Positions 1-10,930 of a stretch of DNA of 64,000 nucleotides are shown here, in pieces. The stretch comes from Rachycentron canadum (lineage: Eukaryota > Chordata > Actinopteri > Carangiformes > Rachycentridae). Every line of letters begins with the position of its first letter. Position 1 is the stretch's first letter. The stretch lies in contig CM076662.1 of assembly GCA_038496675.1 (NCBI GenBank), positions 13,859,457 to 13,923,456 of the forward strand, given 5' to 3'. The translations under genes were made by a program, and so were the position numbers. The notes under the pieces were generated by a model. That model was not told where the DNA came from. It was given only the letters and a program-made list of their open reading frames with translations, and searched no databases.

Positions 1-1485
1 TGAGATTGCAGCAGGAATACTGTTGAGTTTTGATTCATCTCCATTAAAGCTGGAAAAAAGAAATCTAAACTGATTAAACTGGGGAAATCTGAACGTGCTC
101 ATTTGTCAATATTTGGTTTTCTCTTTCAGATTAGATAGGCAACAACATTCACTTGTGCTCTAGCTCAATTCAGGAATTGTTTGTGGTGAGCAAATATGGG
201 TTTTTCATCTTGGAAATAAAATAAAAAACAGGGAATGGTCTTAATCTTTCAAGCCAAAGCAAACTTAAGGCCTGGATGCTGTTGCTTTTACTCGGCTTTT
301 CTCATATTGTAGCCATTTTCATTTTTGGTTTTCAAAGTGAATTATAGCAGAGGCACACTTCCCAAATGTTAGCAGACACAAAACTCTCCCAAAAGACCAA
401 TGCAGGCTCTTCCTTTTCAGCTTGGCTCTCCAAAATCCAATTTCTCAGGAGATTATATTTGTGATAAAAGATTTACAACCTTGTTTTTGCTCCTTTTTTT
501 TTTTTTTTTTTTTTTTGGTTATTTGCACATGTAGTGAGGTGTACCGCATTCATTCAGGATGAATTCCCACACGGAGGACGAAACTGGAATGTGCTAGCCT
601 CTGCATCCCCCCGACATTTAAAAGCTGACCTATCAAATTTTCTTGACCTGCTGCTGTGATGAATATGCACTTCCTGTTCCCCGATCTCTTTCACAGTCTG
701 AGAAAAGAACTGTTGATGCTATCCAAACCCCATCTAAGACAATGTGTTATTGTCATTGATTTTTGCACACACACAGCTTTTGAGAATGTGGTTGATGCTT
801 AAGTGAACCTTGGCTGACAGCTAAGAGGTCAAGTAGCATTAAAATAACGTGTTGTGGTCTTTTTAGCTGACGATCTCTATGTTTCACTTGCAATTATCTA
901 TGATATTGTATATTTATATATTATATAAGCAAAGACTTGTATTTTCCGTCAAAATGCTTGCATGACTTACTCTCTGTGCTATTACATATTTACAAGATAA
1001 CACTGTTGATCAACTTCGGGTTTAGAAAACAACTCGGTGCATAGCTGGTTGAATGGCTGTCTATATGTGGGTGCTTCCAAGGAATGAGCTCACTTATATA
1101 TAATAACAGTTATTGAGTTTAATCAAAATGTCACCCATTGTTATCATAACAGTCAATCCTCCCAGCAAACATTATTCACTTACTATTTTATATGAATCCT
1201 CAGACAAAGCGTTATATTGTTCTCTTTTAGTTCACAAGCAAAGGGTAAAGCTCTGGTTTTCTCTTTTATTAAGAAAAGACCAGTGAATGTAATAATTTTC
1301 CATTATATCCATGTTCCTCCCAAACTACTGAATGCTACCCTTATCATCTAATTGGGAGCATATTTGGGTAATTTGGCTCCTTGAACTGCTGCTTACTAAA
1401 CAAAGGCTCATTAAATTATACAGCTTTCATTATATTTCTTTTATGTTTCATGGCAGTTAACAGTATTGCTCTGCTTCTGCACCAG
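1..1485 (+). other. wnt9a: wnt9a last intron, 3' part
   Basis: This stretch lies directly upstream of the wnt9a terminal coding exon and ends in a splice acceptor: a pyrimidine-rich run (1466-1479) followed by ACCAG at 1481-1485. No open reading of any length resembles Wnt protein before 1486, so earlier exons are left of the window. It contains a 23-nt poly-T tract at 494-516 and otherwise AT-rich unique-looking sequence. The intron call is inferred from the acceptor and from the exon to its right; the donor is not in view. Confidence 0.8.
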
Positions 1486-1986
1486 GTAATCAAGGCTGGA
1501 GTGGAGACCACTTGCAAATGCCACGGCGTCTCCGGCTCCTGCACTGTCCAGACCTGCTGGAGACAACTCCTGCCCTTCCACGAGATCGGAAAGCAGCTGA
1601 AGCAGCGCTACGAGACCTCCGTCAAAGTCGGCAGCTCCACCAATGAGGCAACAGGGGAGGGAGAGATCTCCACGGGCCGGAGCCAGCTGCAGCAGCCTCA
1701 GCAGCCACAGCCCCTGCCTGGCCTGAATGATCAGATCCCTCGCACTATGGACCTGCTCCACATCGAGGACTCGCCCAGTTTCTGTAGACCCAGCAAGTAC
1801 TCGTCGGGCACAGCAGCCCGCAAGTGCTACAAGGATAAGAACTGCGAAGCTATCTGCTGCGGGCGAGGCCACAACACTCAAAGTAGGGAGGTGACCAGGC
1901 CCTGCCAGTGCCAGGTGCGCTGGTGCTGCTACGTTGAATGCAAGCAATGCACGCAGAGAGAAGAGGTTTATACCTGCAAAGGGTAA
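1486..1986 (+). CDS. wnt9a: Wnt-9a, terminal coding exon (5' part outside window)
   Basis: This exon encodes the C-terminal 166 residues of a Wnt ligand, a secreted cysteine-rich glycoprotein that binds Frizzled/LRP receptors. It starts in phase 0 after the acceptor at 1485 and stops at TAA 1984-1986. The exon opens with VIKAGVETT, then CKCHGVSGSC, the Wnt signature; the serine at exon residue 16 (codon 1531-1533) is at the position of the conserved palmitoleoylated serine that Porcupine modifies. The C-terminal cysteine-rich finger domain follows, with DSPSFC, CCGRGHNTQSR, RPCQCQVRWCCYVEC and the terminal QREEVYTCKG. I count 16 cysteines, as expected for a folded Wnt C-terminus. The RPCQCQVRWCC and QREEVYTCKG blocks match WNT9A rather than WNT9B as I remember them. 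The segment between the two domains (about exon residues 65-80) is unusually Gln/Pro rich. An open frame extends upstream to 1381, but it has no ATG there and reads into the intron. The full protein is expected to be about 360 residues, so a little under half is here. Confidence 0.97.
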   Translation, partial: VIKAGVETTCKCHGVSGSCTVQTCWRQLLPFHEIGKQLKQRYETSVKVGSSTNEATGEGEISTGRSQLQQPQQPQPLPGLNDQIPRTMDLLHIEDSPSFCRPSKYSSGTAARKCYKDKNCEAICCGRGHNTQSREVTRPCQCQVRWCCYVECKQCTQREEVYTCKG

Positions 1987-3026
1987 ACCAGTAACCAGTC
2001 ATTCGCAGTGGAGCAAGTGAAAGATGGTCATCTTAAAAAGGAGAGGTTGTTTTGTTCTCAAACAAGGTTTTGCTTCCACTGTCAGAAAAATGTCTGAACA
2101 AAGAGGAGCGAGCCGATGGAGAAGCAATAAGCACTTTGAGGGATTTCTGAGGGTTGGGGTTCAGAGGTCCTGTGTGACCCCCTGTGTCTGGGGTTTGCAG
2201 AATTAAAAACCTTTTCAGACAACTGGGTCAACATCTCAAGCTTTTTGTCACGGTGTTGCCTTGAAGAGAGTAGCTTTTATTTTCCTATTAACAAAATCCA
2301 TCCACATCCTCACACAAGAAAACAGAAAAAAAAAATGAAAAGATCAGCATCCACTTATTGAGGACCCAGTTCAAGGACAGCAACACCAACAGACTGGTTT
2401 CTGGGGCGTTGGCCCAAGAAGAATGGCGTGTGTATGTTTGTCAGTTTTTACGTGTGTGTTTGTATGTGAGCACGTGATAGATAACGAAGGGGGAGGGGGG
2501 TTCGAATGACAACTTTTATTCAGAGACTGCGAAAAAAAAAAAAAAGACAGGGTGTAAGATTTATTCTACACGCACATATTTACACTCACACACATTGTGT
2601 GTTTGCATATGTATGTACATAAATTCAGTTATATTGTAATGATACTATACAAGCCACTTATCTAACTATGTTAAAACAAACCACTAACCACACAAATGTA
2701 TGTTGTTTGTGTGCTCTCGCTCGTTTTTCTTCTTGATTCATGTTGACAAGGCCCTTTGGAAAGCAGCACACTTGTGTCCGTCGTCTTGCTGTGGATAATT
2801 TATAGATCCTTTGGGACTACTCCTTCACAAGGAGAAAAAAAATCTCATGTTTTCTATTCTTTTTATTTTTTTTTTTTGTAATACAATATGAAGCTGTTAG
2901 TAAATGCATTAACAGAAAATAACTAAACCAGTCAGTTTAGGCTATTCTCGGCCTTGAGCGAACCAGTGTTCAGGGAATAACTTAAACCACTATAACGATT
3001 TGGATAAAATAGAGAGAAATACTGCA

Positions 3027-3032
3027 AATAAA
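3027..3032 (+). terminator. candidate proximal poly(A) signal of wnt9a
   Basis: AATAAA lies about 1.04 kb after the wnt9a stop. A GT-rich stretch (around 3060-3075, CCTTGTTGTTATAG) sits about 30 nt downstream, the usual place for the cleavage-stimulating element. This would give a short 3' UTR. AATAAA is common by chance in AT-rich DNA. Confidence 0.4.
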
Positions 3033-3549
3033 AATAATATCCAAGTTGGAGATGACAATGGCCTTGTTGTTATAGCCAATAGCATTGCAACAGGTGATTA
3101 TTTGTCCCACAAATGGTCCATGTGTGACTGAGATCAAAAATTGTGGAGCTCTGCAAAGCTTAAATCTATATTAGGATTTGAATACTTTGAAGTTGTAATG
3201 CAAACTGTGGAGAACTGGAGGAATGTAGCCCCCTACCATTTCACATCGTTCTTTCCTCATCAGCTACCACGATTTTATTGAGCCATATTCAACATGTAGA
3301 CATGCAGCATTTACAGTGGGAGCTGCATCAGTCAGTGCAAACACAGTATGGGGCACCTGAGAAGGAAATCTAACTTGCAGAATTGCTCAAGTATAGAGGA
3401 AAGCATAAGCCTCATAGCTAATATAAATATATTTTATAAGACTAATATTTGTGTAGTGTGCAGCGAATTGAGTCTAAATGCAAACATTGGGGGTTTGCTG
3501 ATATGCTGTCTTCACTCGGAAATCAGTTTTGTAACGACAGTGACAGTTC

Positions 3550-3957
3550 AAAGCAATAATCTGACATTTTGGCAAATACACATATTTTCTTTTTTGCAGA
3601 GAACTGGACGACTGCTACTGCTAGCAGTCAGTTAGCTTAGTTTACCATAAAGAAACGGAGGGAAACAGCTGGTCCGGCTCCGTCTGAGGCTCTGAACTGT
3701 GTAAAACCACAACTTTTCAATATTACATTTGTTTGGTTATGATGTGTTAATTAGTGAGGTGTCCAGGCGTTGTTTCCTTCATCCAGAAACGGGTTAGCTG
3801 TTTCCTCCCATTTCCGATTTTTTTTTTGTGCTTAGGTGAACATAACCAGTTGTTAGCTGTTGTTTCACGTTATCTGGACAGATATGAGAGCAGTATCGCT
3901 TTTCACAGAAGAGCAAATAAAGTTTATTTACCAAAATTTCAAATTATTGCTTTAAGA
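3550..3957. mobile_element. foldback (long terminal inverted repeat) MITE-like element, copy 1
   Basis: The two ends are inverted copies of each other. The left arm starts AAAGCAATAATCTGACATTT (near 3551), and the right arm ends in the complement, AATTATTGCTTT (near 3942-3953). Inside, the left half reads GTTAGCTTAGTTTACCATAA (about 3640) then GGAAACAGCTGG. The right half holds the inverted version, with GGTTAGCTGTTTCC at about 3792. I recognise the core from percomorph genomes as a dispersed repeat; its class is not certain. It has no coding capacity, so it would be non-autonomous. It interrupts the candidate wnt9a 3' UTR. Confidence 0.65.
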
Positions 3958-4230
3958 CATCACCATTCAAAGGTTTAATGTTATGAGAAATGCCTCTGTA
4001 CACACAAATGCAGACAATAATATTTCATTGTATTCTCAGCACTTAGCTTCTGGGAACATTATGTTATATACTATAAGATATAGGACCTTATATGCCTTGT
4101 TTTCAATGGGTGTGAATTAACTACTGAGTGAGGGACCCAGCTTTGTATTATATCGCCATTCACGCACTGAAGCCCAAAAGCCCTAAAGTATTTAAAGTTC
4201 TGTATTTATCAATACAGTGCAGTACAGAGT

Positions 4231-4233
<3 letters not shown>

Positions 4234-4271
<38 letters not shown>
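4234..4271. repeat. poly-T tract (38 nt)
   Basis: An uninterrupted run of 38 T, the longest homopolymer in the window. It could be the A-tail of a minus-strand retroposed sequence, but nothing recognisable lies beside it. Confidence 0.9.
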
Positions 4272-4276
<5 letters not shown>

Positions 4277-4762
4277 GTAAATAGTAAAGGTTTCTTCTCC
4301 TGTGGTATAGAGACAAAAGTGAGGCACATGTTCCACTCTCACAAGCAACTGAAACAGAAATTGGTAGCAATGTAAAATGTTAAGGCAAGGCATTAGTGGA
4401 AACGGCACTTAGTTGTTGTAACAACACGGTTACCGATTGTACAGCGATGAGGATGATGCCAAACATCCTTAAAAATGTCTAAACGGATGGTTTAGTGTTT
4501 AAATATGATTATCATACATGATATTTGAAATTAAACCATTATCCCGTACAGCAAAATAATGCTTTGGGAAGGGAGCCTTGCTTAGCGTATTTGTCCTGAG
4601 GTGAATTCCAAGCATTTTGATATGAGGAGGCATGCCAAATAAAGACTGGTCAAAACATATACATAGAACTTTGCACGCTACATGGAAACCATAATAGCTA
4701 TGCTGAGACTCGAAGCATAAATGCCTGCTTCCCGCAGCTTCTGGTGTGTGTGTTCCCCCCAT

Positions 4763-4780
4763 ACACACACACACACACAC
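4763..4780. repeat. (AC)9 microsatellite
   Basis: A short perfect dinucleotide run with more interrupted CA repeats to its right (4790-4803). It lies within the candidate wnt9a 3' UTR. Confidence 0.9.
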
Positions 4781-5049
4781 AAGCATGTACACTCACACAC
4801 ACTCCTCGGCCTGAACACACTCTACTATTGAACGGATTCGAAACAGACATGACAGGAATACTAAATGCACACTGAGTGCATTTTTGTTTGTTTATAGATT
4901 GTACATAGGCCTAAAATTTCTCCCGAGGAGCATGATGCAGCAGCCAGTTGGTTTTTAGATGTCACAGTCGTCCATATTCTCAAATCCAAAACTCTGCACT
5001 GTTTAGTCGTCAGTGGATCATGTACAAAATTCTATTTTGTAGAAAAAAA

Positions 5050-5055
5050 AATAAA
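5050..5055 (+). terminator. candidate middle poly(A) signal
   Basis: AATAAA at the end of an A-rich run, followed about 30-40 nt later by TGAGCATGTGTTTAGTGT, which is GT-rich. It is one of three candidate ends for the wnt9a transcript. The A-rich context makes a chance match more likely. Confidence 0.3.
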
Positions 5056-5735
5056 AGATAAATTATTTTTAAATATATTATGAGCATGTGTTTAGTGTAA
5101 ATAACGTCAAAGTCTAAGTTGATTTTATATCCTGTATTTTTTACTCTATTTTTCTTTTTGGTGTTTGTTCCTTTTGGGGTGGAGGCTTCAAGAAGCAGTG
5201 TATCCTTCGAACATATTTCATTTCGTATCTCAATGTTTGCTGTTATCTAAGCACTAAAAAATCCTAACAAATTTAGAATCAACTCATGTTTGTCTTTCAT
5301 TCATTCACACGACAATGAAACATTTCTGAAAATATTCATACAGAATCACAATCATCAACGATATTTTAATAGGATTTGATCTGTTTGCGTTATTGACTAT
5401 TTTGGCTTTGTAATGTTTCCAACGTGACAATATTAAATGATGATTTTTACTCACCTTTGGATCACTTTACATGTACATGTACTTTTTGTTAGGATTTGTG
5501 CTGTGCTTGTAAAAACAAAGATAAATGCACCGACACATGTATTACCCTTTGTGATGATACTACACCAACAAAGCTTTGTCCATGTTCACTTATTCATGTC
5601 TTATGGGAACCCTAAATTATTTTCCTCTACCTCATGTGTATAGCCTGTAGGTATAAACAGATCACAAATGACTGGTAAGAATGTATTTAAGTTATTTAAC
5701 ATCTTTGTATAACAAAGGCAAAAGAAATCTGAAAT

Positions 5736-5741
5736 AATAAA
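5736..5741 (+). terminator. candidate distal poly(A) signal of wnt9a
   Basis: AATAAA preceded by AU-rich sequence and followed at 15-35 nt by ATGTGTGGTTTCATTC and then TTGGGTGGCACTG, a good GT-rich downstream element. Of the candidates seen, this has the best downstream context, and it would give a 3' UTR of about 3.77 kb. Confidence 0.45.
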
Positions 5742-5760
5742 TGAATTTTTAAATTATTTC

Positions 5761-8700
5761 ATGTGTGGTTTCATTCTTGGGTGGCACTGTCTTGATATAT
5801 CACTGAATGATCTTTTATTAATGATTTAAAAAAGGATTTTAATTGAAGTCTGTTGTGTCATTAAATAATTAACAATGTTGTAAACTGATTGATCAAATCA
5901 GTCATAAAGCAAAATTTCCAAATGTTCGTTGCATCCAGCTTCTTAGAAGTAAAGATATGTGTCTTTTATATCTTTGCATGTTACAAGTGGGTTTTAAACT
6001 AGATTTGTGAGTATTGTGTGTGTTTTTCAACACAATATGCCCTAAATAAAAATAAATCGATTAATTGATGATCAAAAGCTCCGATAGGTGAAGGTGCAGT
6101 GATGCATATTTTGAAGCTATGCTTCTAAAAGAGCAGCACTTGTCTTTTGCAGAAGGAGATATAATAAAGTGTGTCAGTGATTCATTGCCAGGTTGTTAGT
6201 TGGATCCCTGGGTGCTCCTGTCCACATGTCAACTTGTCCGTGATGAAGACACTGAACTTCTGATTTAAACCTCCAGTAGATCCTAATGGTCAGGCCAACA
6301 CCTTGCTCTGTAGCTCGCTGTGAATAATTTAAAGGCAAAATGTGAAGCGCTGTATAAGTTAAATAATAATAAAACCCCATTCCTTTTAAACATTAGAGCC
6401 AAATAATTTCACTGAGAAATGAAAAACCTCAAATTACCTAGTCAATGAGGAGGTTTCCCTCCTTTGTAACAGCAAATGGGAAGGCAATAGGGTCTGTTCG
6501 AAAAGTCTTCAGTTCATATCTCTGGACTAACTTTTGATAGAAGAACAGCGACTGATGCAAAAAGGTCTTCCTGCTATGCAATCAGACATCACTGTTGAGA
6601 TTATGTGTTTAGAGAAATCTGATACACACATTGTTAGATTTTCACAGTTTCATGCAAGATCACCCTCAGGTTGCTATGACATTTTATATTGATTTAGTGT
6701 AAGGTAATTATCAAGGCGTCAGTCATGTTGGACTCCATATGACTATGGCAGTGATGTTTTTACTTCAATGTCAAACAAAGTTACCATGAAACTAATTAGT
6801 GCAAGATATAAACATTTCTGCTTTGGGTTTACAGTGTTTGGATATACATAGGTGCTGGAGAATTACCCCGCTGAACTGCTGTTATTTCAACAAGCTCTAT
6901 TCCCTCAGCACACAAGTGGAGATTTCAGGGAGTTTTCTCTCTCAACAATCTTGCAAATATCTTGCGGCCTCATCATACAAGCCTCGACGCTCAACTAATC
7001 CAAGAGAAAGGGGGCTTTGTGATCCCAGGCTGTGAATTGGAGCTTCATGTCTGGTTGCGAAAACAAAACACAATTACAGAGTGTATCTGTACTAATACCT
7101 AAAACATCAGTGGAAAAGCCCATGATATCCCTGACGCGTGTACCGAAATTAGCAATGCAGGAGTAGCACCCTCTTGGTGTTAGGTATTCCTCCCCTGGGT
7201 CCAAACTGCTTTGCTCCGAGAAACTGAGAGGCTTTAATGTACCCCGCTTGCTGGACTCCTCCTAACTTCCTGTCCTGTACCAGGCTCTAATATGAGCTGT
7301 AACTTTGTGGTGTGCTGTAATCCGACAACGTTTTGACAGCTGTTACCGTGAAGGAAGTGGGTGCAACTAAAGCACAGACATAAAAAAAAAAGGTAGAGAA
7401 GAGAGAAGAAAAAATTAAGCAAGCTCACCCCCCACCTCCTCCTGACTACCCTGCATCCCCACTCTCATCCTCCTGGTCTGCTTGGACATGCGACAAAAAG
7501 AGTGAACTGCGAGATAGATCTTAAATTGCTAAAAGTGGCAGAGGTTCTGTTATTCCAGCATCACCTCATTGCACAAGATGTAAATTGTGCAGCCTTGTGG
7601 GGAGTGTTGATTGTGGTTGTGCTGGATCATGGATGCACATTTCATTATATGAGACGCATAACCAAAGATGCAGAAGCAGTAACACAGAAACTATAGTCGC
7701 AAAAAGACAACTGAACTAACCTTTAATGGAACAGTCCACATTTTGTATATATGTACATATGCATTTTTCACTTTTTTGAATGACAATAGACATGGAAAAT
7801 ATTAAAATGTAATAGCTCAAAAACCAGCAAGAAGTGAACAAAGTGACTCTAAGTCTGCTAACATTAGCTAATATTAGTTACTTTAAGCCACTAAAAACTA
7901 TGTGCAAAAGCCTTTTTCCTCCACAGATACATCATTGCACTTTAATTCAGTTTTAAATACTTGGAAAAAAATCTAATTTGAAAAAGATTTTTAAGGTAAG
8001 TCAAGAGAATCTGAGCATTAACTGCTCAGAGACAGACTCTTCGGGTAAAACATATGTGTGGAGCACTATAAAAACACCTTAGCTCATACCACAGGTCTGA
8101 AGAAATCGCAGATTTATGATTTTTTACAGCGTGTTGGGAAAAAGCGAGTTCCTCTCTGGAAAGTGTGATAGGGGTCTGAAGGGTATGTGCCTTCCTCGCC
8201 TCCTTCCTGCGCCCTGCCCAATAGCTTACCCTGTTTATAACTGTTTTTGATTGTTGTTAAGTACCTGTCAGAGCTGCCGCTTGTCCCTCATGCCTGGAAA
8301 AACATGTGATCTCAGCATCTCTCAAAACAGGAGCAAATTAAGAAAATGCAGTGCATTAAGGAAAAATACTTAGTGCACTGTATATATCTGGTGGTGCGAA
8401 TCTGCAGTTCAGACAATGCTGACTTTGTTTGAATCAGCATGTAGGCTGTCAGTCAAGTTGAGTGAAGTGGTTTACAGGGCTTTTAGTGACAAAGAGACAC
8501 ATTTCATTTATATGCTTCTGAGGTAATGGCAATATTAACTCAATAATCACTTCAATAAAGATTACAGGAGAGACTGCTTCAATGATTAAATGCCAGGAAG
8601 TGCATTCAAGTGTAATATATCTTGAGTATGTCTTGTGATCCATATACTGTAAAAACTATCTATTTTTTATTTATTTATTTTTACTGGAAGTGAACTGCTC

Positions 8701-10339
8701 CATACTCCATCCCCTTTTGACTCGGGAGAAAGCTTATTGACCATGTCTGAGGCCTCCCCACAAGAGGCGATGGATAATGATGATAACTGGCTCGGGAGGT
8801 TTTCAACACTTGCTCACAATCATAAAAATGTCAGCTTCACATGACAAAGCTCATTTTTCAAAACTCCCTCCTTCTTTTACAATATGCTGCACTTCTACCA
8901 AAGTCTAAATGAAGAGTTCAATAGAGCCCATAAACTCCACAGAATCAGACCTGAGTCAACGTTCTCCTTCTGGAAAAACAGAATAATAAACAAACAAATT
9001 ATTCTATAAATAATAATGGAGCATGTGTTTCTTTCATTGGCAAACATACTTTGGGAGAGGGGGAAAGCCCCAGAGACCCCATAGCGGGGTTTCTAGGGGG
9101 ATGGGATAAACACAGATCTGTGTAGACGCCTGGGTTTTTTGGCAAGCCTGCTGTGCTTGCAAATTGCACCAGGAGAATTGGAGTGCTCACCAGGAGAGGT
9201 GCAGGGTTAGAAACATTTTATTCTTGAGGAAATTCCTCCTATTACTCCATTATTCATCAGGATCTCAGAGGAGATGGATGCTCTAACTGCTCTAACAGAG
9301 ATTGTTTTCAGGAAAACAGTTCATCATGGTAGATATCTTAGACAAGAGAGTGTTCTGATGTATCACCAGTAGGATGTATGCGATGGACATATAGTCCTCA
9401 GTCCATCAATTTACTTAGACAGTAAGTACTTTGGAGATCACTGAATGGATATTCAATACCATAAGTAAACAGTATTAAATGTCAGAGTAGAAGAGACATT
9501 TACAATTGTAGAGGAGAAATTTCCTTCAACCAGGTCACCACCTGTTTTGTGCATCAGGGATGTATAAAATATTAACTACTGGGACAAATTGTGGGTTTTG
9601 TTTTCTCCCAAAATGTTGATGTTATATAAGCACATAAGGGAAAGTTGTTCAACTGTGAATCAAGGAGGACTTGGAAGTTTCTATCAGCAGCTGTGCTGAC
9701 CTACGACAGCTCATTTGTGCCTGCATGTGGGGTGATGGTGAGGAAATTAGCTGTAGTTGTGGTGACTGTGCTGTGTGTGCGTCTGTTTTGGTGGGAAGAG
9801 TGGCGGCTGGGTTACAATAGCAGGCTGATGAAAGCAAGGGGGTTTATAGAGATGGGTCATGAAGCTGGTGCCCAGCTCATGCTTCAATTGTGCAGTAAAG
9901 ATTCCCCAGCTGTCCTGAGGATTAGCCTGTGTGCTTATGTGATTAGGATACATGGCACCGTGGCTAGACCCGGCGCCTCTGACCCAGAGAATGCAGGATG
10001 AGATGAGATGGACGAAACAGGATGGAGGGATGGGTGATGCTGCGGAGGCCAGAAACACTGAGCATGTGGGTGTGTTGAGTCCACGAGAGGGCAAATAAGC
10101 CTGTTACTATCTAGTGGTATGAAAGGCACTAGAATGTTTTGAAAACCAATGGATTTATACTTGTGACCTTACTGTAAAGTCCTCTAGGATGGATGTGTCA
10201 TGTACATGTAACACAAAGCTGCTTTTAATGTTCTTTTAGGTTTGTCTTCTTTTGCCGACATGAGTGATCTGTGAAAATGGTGTCACTAAATCACAAATTA
10301 ACTCCAGGGCCATAATTTCCTAATAATTCAACATATACA
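5761..10339. other. intergenic, no gene recognised
   Basis: AT-rich sequence with only short, unrelated open frames (none over 80 codons). A fragment near 6320-6375 (GAAGCGCTGTATAAG then AATAATAATAAA) resembles the end of a common teleost dispersed repeat, but it is too short to classify. I see no splice-flanked coding segment. Confidence 0.6.
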
Positions 10340-10439
10340 GTTTCCAAAATTCAATTAATTGATATACGATCAATTACAACATTGTTGGGAATTGTTAGCA
10401 CCATCAGCAGCGAGGTGCCACGGAGATGCAGTGGCCAAC

Positions 10440-10598
10440 AAATCATAATCTCCAGATGAAAAAGAATATGTTTGTTTGATACAATACTCATATCATCATT
10501 TTTGTATTTTTTCAGTGAAAATTAAATGTTCCATTCCAACTAAAATCGCAATATCATAATCACAGTATAATTTGTTTTCCCATATTGTACAGCCCTAG
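10440..10598 (-). mobile_element. fragment of a dispersed teleost repeat ('gggctgtacaatatgg' type)
   Basis: Read on the minus strand, it begins CTAGGGCTGTACAATATGGG (10579-10598) and continues with CATAATCACAGT-like words and GATATTGCGATTTTAG. This is the pattern of the many teleost repeats that begin GGGCTGnnCAATATGG followed by repeated CGATA/ATCAC words. They are usually attributed to non-autonomous DNA transposons. The family is named from memory only. Confidence 0.5.
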
Positions 10599-10734
10599 TT
10601 TCCATTAGTGAATAAATAATAAATGCAGGTTTATTCACTTTTACATGGAGCTTTTTTGTCAAGTTATTCCTGTAACCTTAGCTAAATACAGAATAGGTGC
10701 ACATTAGGACAAAGCATCTGCAGAGTCTACATGT

Positions 10735-10930
10735 ACAGGCCTCTCCTGTGGACCATATATACTCTTAATATATACAGTATATACTTAATTCACATCTTTG
10801 TCACACCTTCTATGTATTGTTTGCCTCATTCTATGTGCAATAAACTCTACCATTATTTTTTTAGTGTTGTTACTGCTGATATAAGGATTGAAGATTGCCA
10901 GAAAACAATGACAATAAACTTGTCTTATGT
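10735..10930 (+). mobile_element. possible 3' end of a LINE-type retroelement
   Basis: The stretch holds TGTGCAATAAACTCTACC (near 10836) and ends AACAATGACAATAAACTTG then TCTTAT. These words resemble the 3' ends of teleost non-LTR elements, which often finish in ACAATGACAATAAAGTTnTCTTAT. There is no reverse transcriptase reading frame, so if real it is a heavily 5'-truncated copy. Confidence 0.35.

Larger units (their letters stand above)
1987..5760 (+). other. wnt9a: candidate long 3' UTR of wnt9a
   Basis: The DNA after the wnt9a stop carries no convincing coding sequence and several features of a vertebrate 3' UTR: AT richness, TGTACATA Pumilio-type motifs at 2614-2621 and 4900-4907, and AATAAA signals at 3027-3032, 5050-5055 and 5736-5741. 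The last signal is followed within 30 nt by a GT-rich stretch and gives the most distal plausible end. A foldback repeat (about 3550-3957) and a 38-nt poly-T tract (4234-4271) interrupt it. The boundary is inferred; the transcript could stop at the first signal, which would make the 3' UTR about 1.06 kb. Confidence 0.45.

Noticed and set aside
1381..1485. Extension of the wnt9a reading frame upstream of the exon
   Set aside because: It starts at TTG, not ATG, reads hydrophobic residues unlike Wnt-9a, and ends exactly at a splice acceptor, so it is intron.
1441..1947. 168-codon open frame on the minus strand
   Set aside because: It is the antisense of the wnt9a exon; GC-rich coding DNA commonly leaves the opposite strand open. 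No independent motif.
9645..10129. Overlapping 118- and 115-codon frames on both strands
   Set aside because: GC-richer patch without domain, splice sites or Kozak support; neither frame resembles a known protein.
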